Shown here: positions 7,726 to 9,652 of the stretch, piece by piece
Numbering within the stretch: the stretch's first letter is position 1
How the letters are laid out: each line of letters opens with the position of its first letter
Source of the DNA: Methanomicrobiales archaeon
Lineage (GTDB): Archaea; Halobacteriota; Methanomicrobia; Methanomicrobiales; JACTUA01
Direction of reading: 5' to 3'
NCBI GenBank assembly: GCA_028678965.1
Contig: JAJRCM010000027.1
Coordinates: 1-9,652 of the forward strand
DNA length: 9,652 nucleotides
The notes under the pieces: model-generated
What the model was told of the DNA's origin: nothing
The model's input: the letters and a program-made list of their open reading frames with translations, nothing else
Database searches by the model: none
Program-made: the position numbers and the translations under genes

Positions 7726-7914
7726 TTATGCACTCCCCCCTTCTTCGGGTGGAAGAAGATTTGGTATCCCTTCGGTAATAGGGTATTCCACCCTGCACCG
7801 GTCGCACCATAACGCTCCTTCGACGATCTCTACCTCGGTCTCCTCGCTGACCCGGAGGGCGAGATCACCCTTGCAGACCGGGCAACAGAGAATATCCAGC
7901 AATGTCCTCCTCAC
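7726..7914 (-). CDS. Trm112-like small zinc protein
   Basis: This 62-residue protein matches the Trm112 family, whose members form a small zinc-binding fold and, in eukaryotes and archaea, bind and activate SAM-dependent methyltransferases acting on tRNA, rRNA and release factors. The four zinc ligands are two CxxC pairs: Cys11 and Cys14 in CCPVCKGDL, and Cys37 and Cys40 in WCDRCRVEYPI. The typical ending EYPITEGIPNLLP is present. The start is GTG 7914, which overlaps the purA stop as GTGA. It restores the usual N-terminus (RRTLLDILCCPVC), and GAGG-type sequence in the end of purA can serve as ribosome site. No methyltransferase gene is in the window, so its partner must be encoded elsewhere. 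A role with the neighbouring genes is not evident. Confidence 0.88.
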   Translation of the reverse strand: MRRTLLDILCCPVCKGDLALRVSEETEVEIVEGALWCDRCRVEYPITEGIPNLLPPEEGGSA

Positions 7915-8921
7915 ATCTCATCCCTCAGATCGATGATATGGCTAACATCGGGCCCGGTGGATATAAGGGTGATGGGTGCTCCGATGTCCAGCTCTGCTGA
8001 CTCAATGAAACTTTTTGCTTTCCTGGTAAGCTGTTGATACCCGGTGGCACCGAAACACTCTTTGTCTACCCGATCAATGCCGGTGATGGCTGCCTGTGTG
8101 CCTCCGTTCACCATCATGGAATATTTCGCCATCTCTCCATCCCAGACTCCGATTCTTCGTGGACGGTGGGTGACTGTTCCAAATTCCTCAATACCCAGCG
8201 TCTGGGATCGCTCACTGGTCATCTCTGTGGAGAACGGGCCTTCACCCACCCTGGTGGGGTATGCCTTGTAGACCACCATCACCTCATCGATCCGTGTCGG
8301 GCCGACACCATTATCTGCCGCCACCTGTGAGGCGGAAGTATCTTTACTCGTCACATAAGGGTAGGTTCCGAAGTAGAGCGAGATGCCAAATCCCTGGGAT
8401 CCCTCGAGCATGACGCTCTGACCGGCATCAAGAGCGTTGTTGATCTCGCGGGGAACATCGATGAGGAACTCCGCGAGTTCAGGTACTTCCTTTGCCAGCC
8501 GTGCCACCCTCAATACCCGATCAGCATTCGCCGGGCCGCAGCCAGTACCGGTACTCCCGATTTTCTTCGCCAGATATTCGCTCCCTTTATCCCTGCGGAT
8601 ATGATCCTCATCGATGACCGCACACCGCTGATCAACAAAGATCCGTCCCTTCACCCCCACCAGGTCTACCTCCTGGATGAATACCCTTGGATCAACGAGG
8701 ACGCCCGTGCCTATCATAAGGCGGGCATCCTTGTAGACGAACCCTGAGGGGACCATCCGCACGCCATATGCCTTCTCACCCACAGTGACGGTGTGACCTG
8801 CATTCGGCCCCACTCCGCCTCTGGAAATGATGCTTGGCCTGTCGCGGTGGGCGATATGCGCTACTATTTTACCTTTCCCCTCGTCACCAAAGAACCCGCC
8901 GACTACTATGGTACATGTCAT
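7911..8921 (-). CDS. purA: Adenylosuccinate synthetase, short archaeal form
   Basis: The 336-residue cytosolic enzyme uses GTP to join IMP and aspartate into adenylosuccinate, the first committed step to AMP. Motifs: GGFFGDEGKGK (8-18) with the catalytic Asp13; GPNAGHT with His43; GSTGTGCGPA (122-131, IMP phosphate loop); EGSQG (173-177); THRPRRIGVWD (251-261); TGIDRVDK (280-287); and STGPD (321-325). It is about 100 residues shorter than the bacterial enzyme, as usual for archaea. ATG 8921 is the natural start. No clear Shine-Dalgarno precedes it, but CCTTTAGTAC (8951-8960) is a weak TATA-like element about 34 bp upstream, so the transcript may have a very short leader. purA heads the tight minus-strand cluster; its TGA overlaps the GTG of the Trm112-like gene. 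The stop of the frameshifted DUF4405-like gene lies 21 nt upstream. Confidence 0.97.
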   Translation of the reverse strand: MTCTIVVGGFFGDEGKGKIVAHIAHRDRPSIISRGGVGPNAGHTVTVGEKAYGVRMVPSGFVYKDARLMIGTGVLVDPRVFIQEVDLVGVKGRIFVDQRCAVIDEDHIRRDKGSEYLAKKIGSTGTGCGPANADRVLRVARLAKEVPELAEFLIDVPREINNALDAGQSVMLEGSQGFGISLYFGTYPYVTSKDTSASQVAADNGVGPTRIDEVMVVYKAYPTRVGEGPFSTEMTSERSQTLGIEEFGTVTHRPRRIGVWDGEMAKYSMMVNGGTQAAITGIDRVDKECFGATGYQQLTRKAKSFIESAELDIGAPITLISTGPDVSHIIDLRDEM

Positions 8922-8942
8922 TGTGCAACCAAGGTATGTGGG

Positions 8943-9304
8943 TCATCGCTGTACTAAAGGTTTATCATCGGGGAGGATCGAGGGGTGATTTTCCGCATCA
9001 TTCTCGTCTTCCCCTTTCCTTGCGTTGAATAAATGGCGATAGATATTCCAAATATACGCCCAGTGAAGGGCAAGATGATGGAGAATCAATCCCACCAGTA
9101 GGAGGGCGGTGATACTATGACGATCAATCCAGCTCCTCCGTGCGATACCTAGAGAAGTAGTGGTCCCGGCTAGGGAGCCAAGACTTCCCCAGTACCCCCA
9201 CCCAAGGAGAGGATCAGGGTACAGACCGCACCGTTAAAGAGAGCAAGCAGGAAGATAAAACCGGAGATGATATCCACCACAGCATTGAGACGTGATCCAG
9301 TCAT
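8943..9304 (-). pseudogene. DUF4405-like small membrane protein, split by a -1 frameshift
   Basis: No single frame codes through this stretch, but two minus-strand frames join into a convincing protein. From ATG 9304 the first frame gives MTGSRLNAVVDIISGFIFLL, continues hydrophobic (ALFNGAVCTLILSLGGG) and stops at a TAG at 9170-9172. The next frame is open from 9233 to a TGA at 8943-8945 and gives GIARRSWIDRHSITALLLVG, then LILHHLALHWAYIWNIYRHL and a charged tail. Adding one base in the G5 run (plus strand C5, 9195-9199) yields a continuous product of about 120 residues with at least two TM helices. The pattern W-x-D-x-H followed by H-x-x-x-H-W resembles DUF4405, a family of short cytochrome-b-like membrane proteins whose histidines may bind heme. 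It may be a decaying gene, a sequencing error in a homopolymer, or (less likely) programmed frameshifting. An in-frame GTG at 9316 is an alternative start. The gene ends 21 nt before purA. Confidence 0.72.
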
Positions 9305-9378
9305 AGGATGTTTCACGGGAGAAATGTTGATGCGAGGGATGTTTGAGTAGTATGAGCGCTGGGAGGTGCTGATGGGAG

Positions 9379-9401
9379 CCGGTGCTGGACCGGATTTTTT
9401 T
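9379..9401 (+). terminator. Hairpin plus T7 tract on the plus strand
   Basis: CCGGT (9379-9383) and ACCGG (9389-9393) form a 5-bp GC-rich stem with loop GCTGG, followed by A and seven T. This has the form of an intrinsic terminator for plus-strand transcription. No plus-strand gene is evident to its left, where the minus-strand DUF4405-like gene lies, so its role is open. Confidence 0.4.
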
Positions 9402-9524
9402 CAGTAAGATATAGGTTTGTTTTTATCCGGAGGGCATATCGACTGGCGGTGAACAAATCTCCAATATACTACTGTCAGCGTTATGGCAGACAGGTTCCAC
9501 TGGAAATAAAGGGGTACAGTTCTT
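9402..9524. other. Intergenic stretch with possible minus-strand TATA box
   Basis: These 123 bp separate the aminotransferase stop from the hairpin. I find no gene. On the minus strand ACAAACCTATATCTTAC (9404-9420) contains a TATA-like core that could start a transcript across the DUF4405-like gene and possibly into purA. The match is moderate and the initiation point is not visible. Confidence 0.22.
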
Positions 9525-9652
9525 TCAGGGGAGGCTGCTGATAAAAAGTCCCATCCGTCGGAGAGCTTCGGTGAGATGCTCCCGCGATACCGCGTACGCA
9601 CATCTGAGATAGCCAGCCCCTGCAGATCCAAAGACCGATCCAGGAACAACAG
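9525..9652 (-). CDS. Class I/II PLP-dependent aminotransferase, C-terminal end, partial
   Basis: The last 41 codons of a gene enter from the right edge on the minus strand (codons from 9650, TGA at 9525-9527). The peptide VVPGSVFGSAGAGYLRCAYA, followed by VSREHLTEALRRMGLFI, is the characteristic end of fold-type I aminotransferases of the aspartate aminotransferase superfamily. The PGxxFGxxGxGYLR pattern includes the Arg that binds the substrate carboxylate. Substrate cannot be told from this fragment; aspartate, alanine or aromatic amino acid aminotransferases all end this way. The enzyme would need the PLP made by the pdxS/pdxT genes further along the same strand, but a 220-bp gap and the split gene separate it from that cluster, so co-transcription is doubtful. 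Confidence 0.8.
   Translation of the reverse strand, partial: VVPGSVFGSAGAGYLRCAYAVSREHLTEALRRMGLFISSLP

Noticed and set aside
9185..9205. Programmed -1 ribosomal frameshifting in the DUF4405-like gene
   Set aside because: The G5 context is not a canonical slippery heptamer and no stimulatory stem was seen just downstream, so a mutation or read error is simpler.
9401..9649. 82-codon minus-strand open frame at the right edge
   Set aside because: The neighbouring frame carries the recognisable aminotransferase C-terminus with a stop at 9525, so this one is an out-of-frame shadow.

Overview
The window reads as chromosomal DNA of a methanogenic euryarchaeon, most likely of the order Methanomicrobiales. 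The evidence is the small subunit of family D DNA polymerase, a short archaeal-type adenylosuccinate synthetase, a stand-alone Trm112-like zinc protein, CbiB, archaeal PdxS/PdxT, Shine-Dalgarno sequences of the GGAGG/GGTGA type, and U-tract terminators. The genus is not identified. I see no tRNA, rRNA, CRISPR array or insertion sequence.

Left part, plus strand (1-3101). The 3' end of the PolD small subunit gene is followed by an AT-rich promoter region and a complete membrane pyrophosphatase (hppA) whose residues place it in the K+-dependent class, probably Na+-pumping. A T8 tract closes hppA. Next comes a free-standing LytM/M23-fold protein that keeps the three zinc ligands but has lost both catalytic histidines.

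Central and right part, minus strand (3150-8921, read right to left). Eight genes are packed with overlaps or short gaps: purA, a Trm112-like gene, a two-TM protein resembling DUF7524, cbiB, pdxS, pdxT, a second class I glutamine amidotransferase, and a 312-residue protein I do not recognise. Junctions run from a 25-nt overlap to a 37-nt gap, so this looks like one operon. It combines de novo purine, cobalamin and pyridoxal phosphate synthesis with two separate glutaminases. A palindrome flanked by direct repeats, and a few weak TATA-like boxes, could provide internal promoters.

Right end (8922-9652). Just upstream of purA is a small membrane-protein gene resembling DUF4405 that is readable only across two frames on the minus strand. 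A single missing base near runs of G splits it. Beyond it are a plus-strand hairpin plus T7 tract with no obvious plus-strand gene to serve, and then the last 41 codons of a class I/II aminotransferase that runs off the window.

Nothing here is an obvious new defence or mobile system. The points most worth a second look are the frameshifted DUF4405-like gene, the catalytically degenerate LytM protein, the mixed cofactor operon, and the unknown protein at its end.
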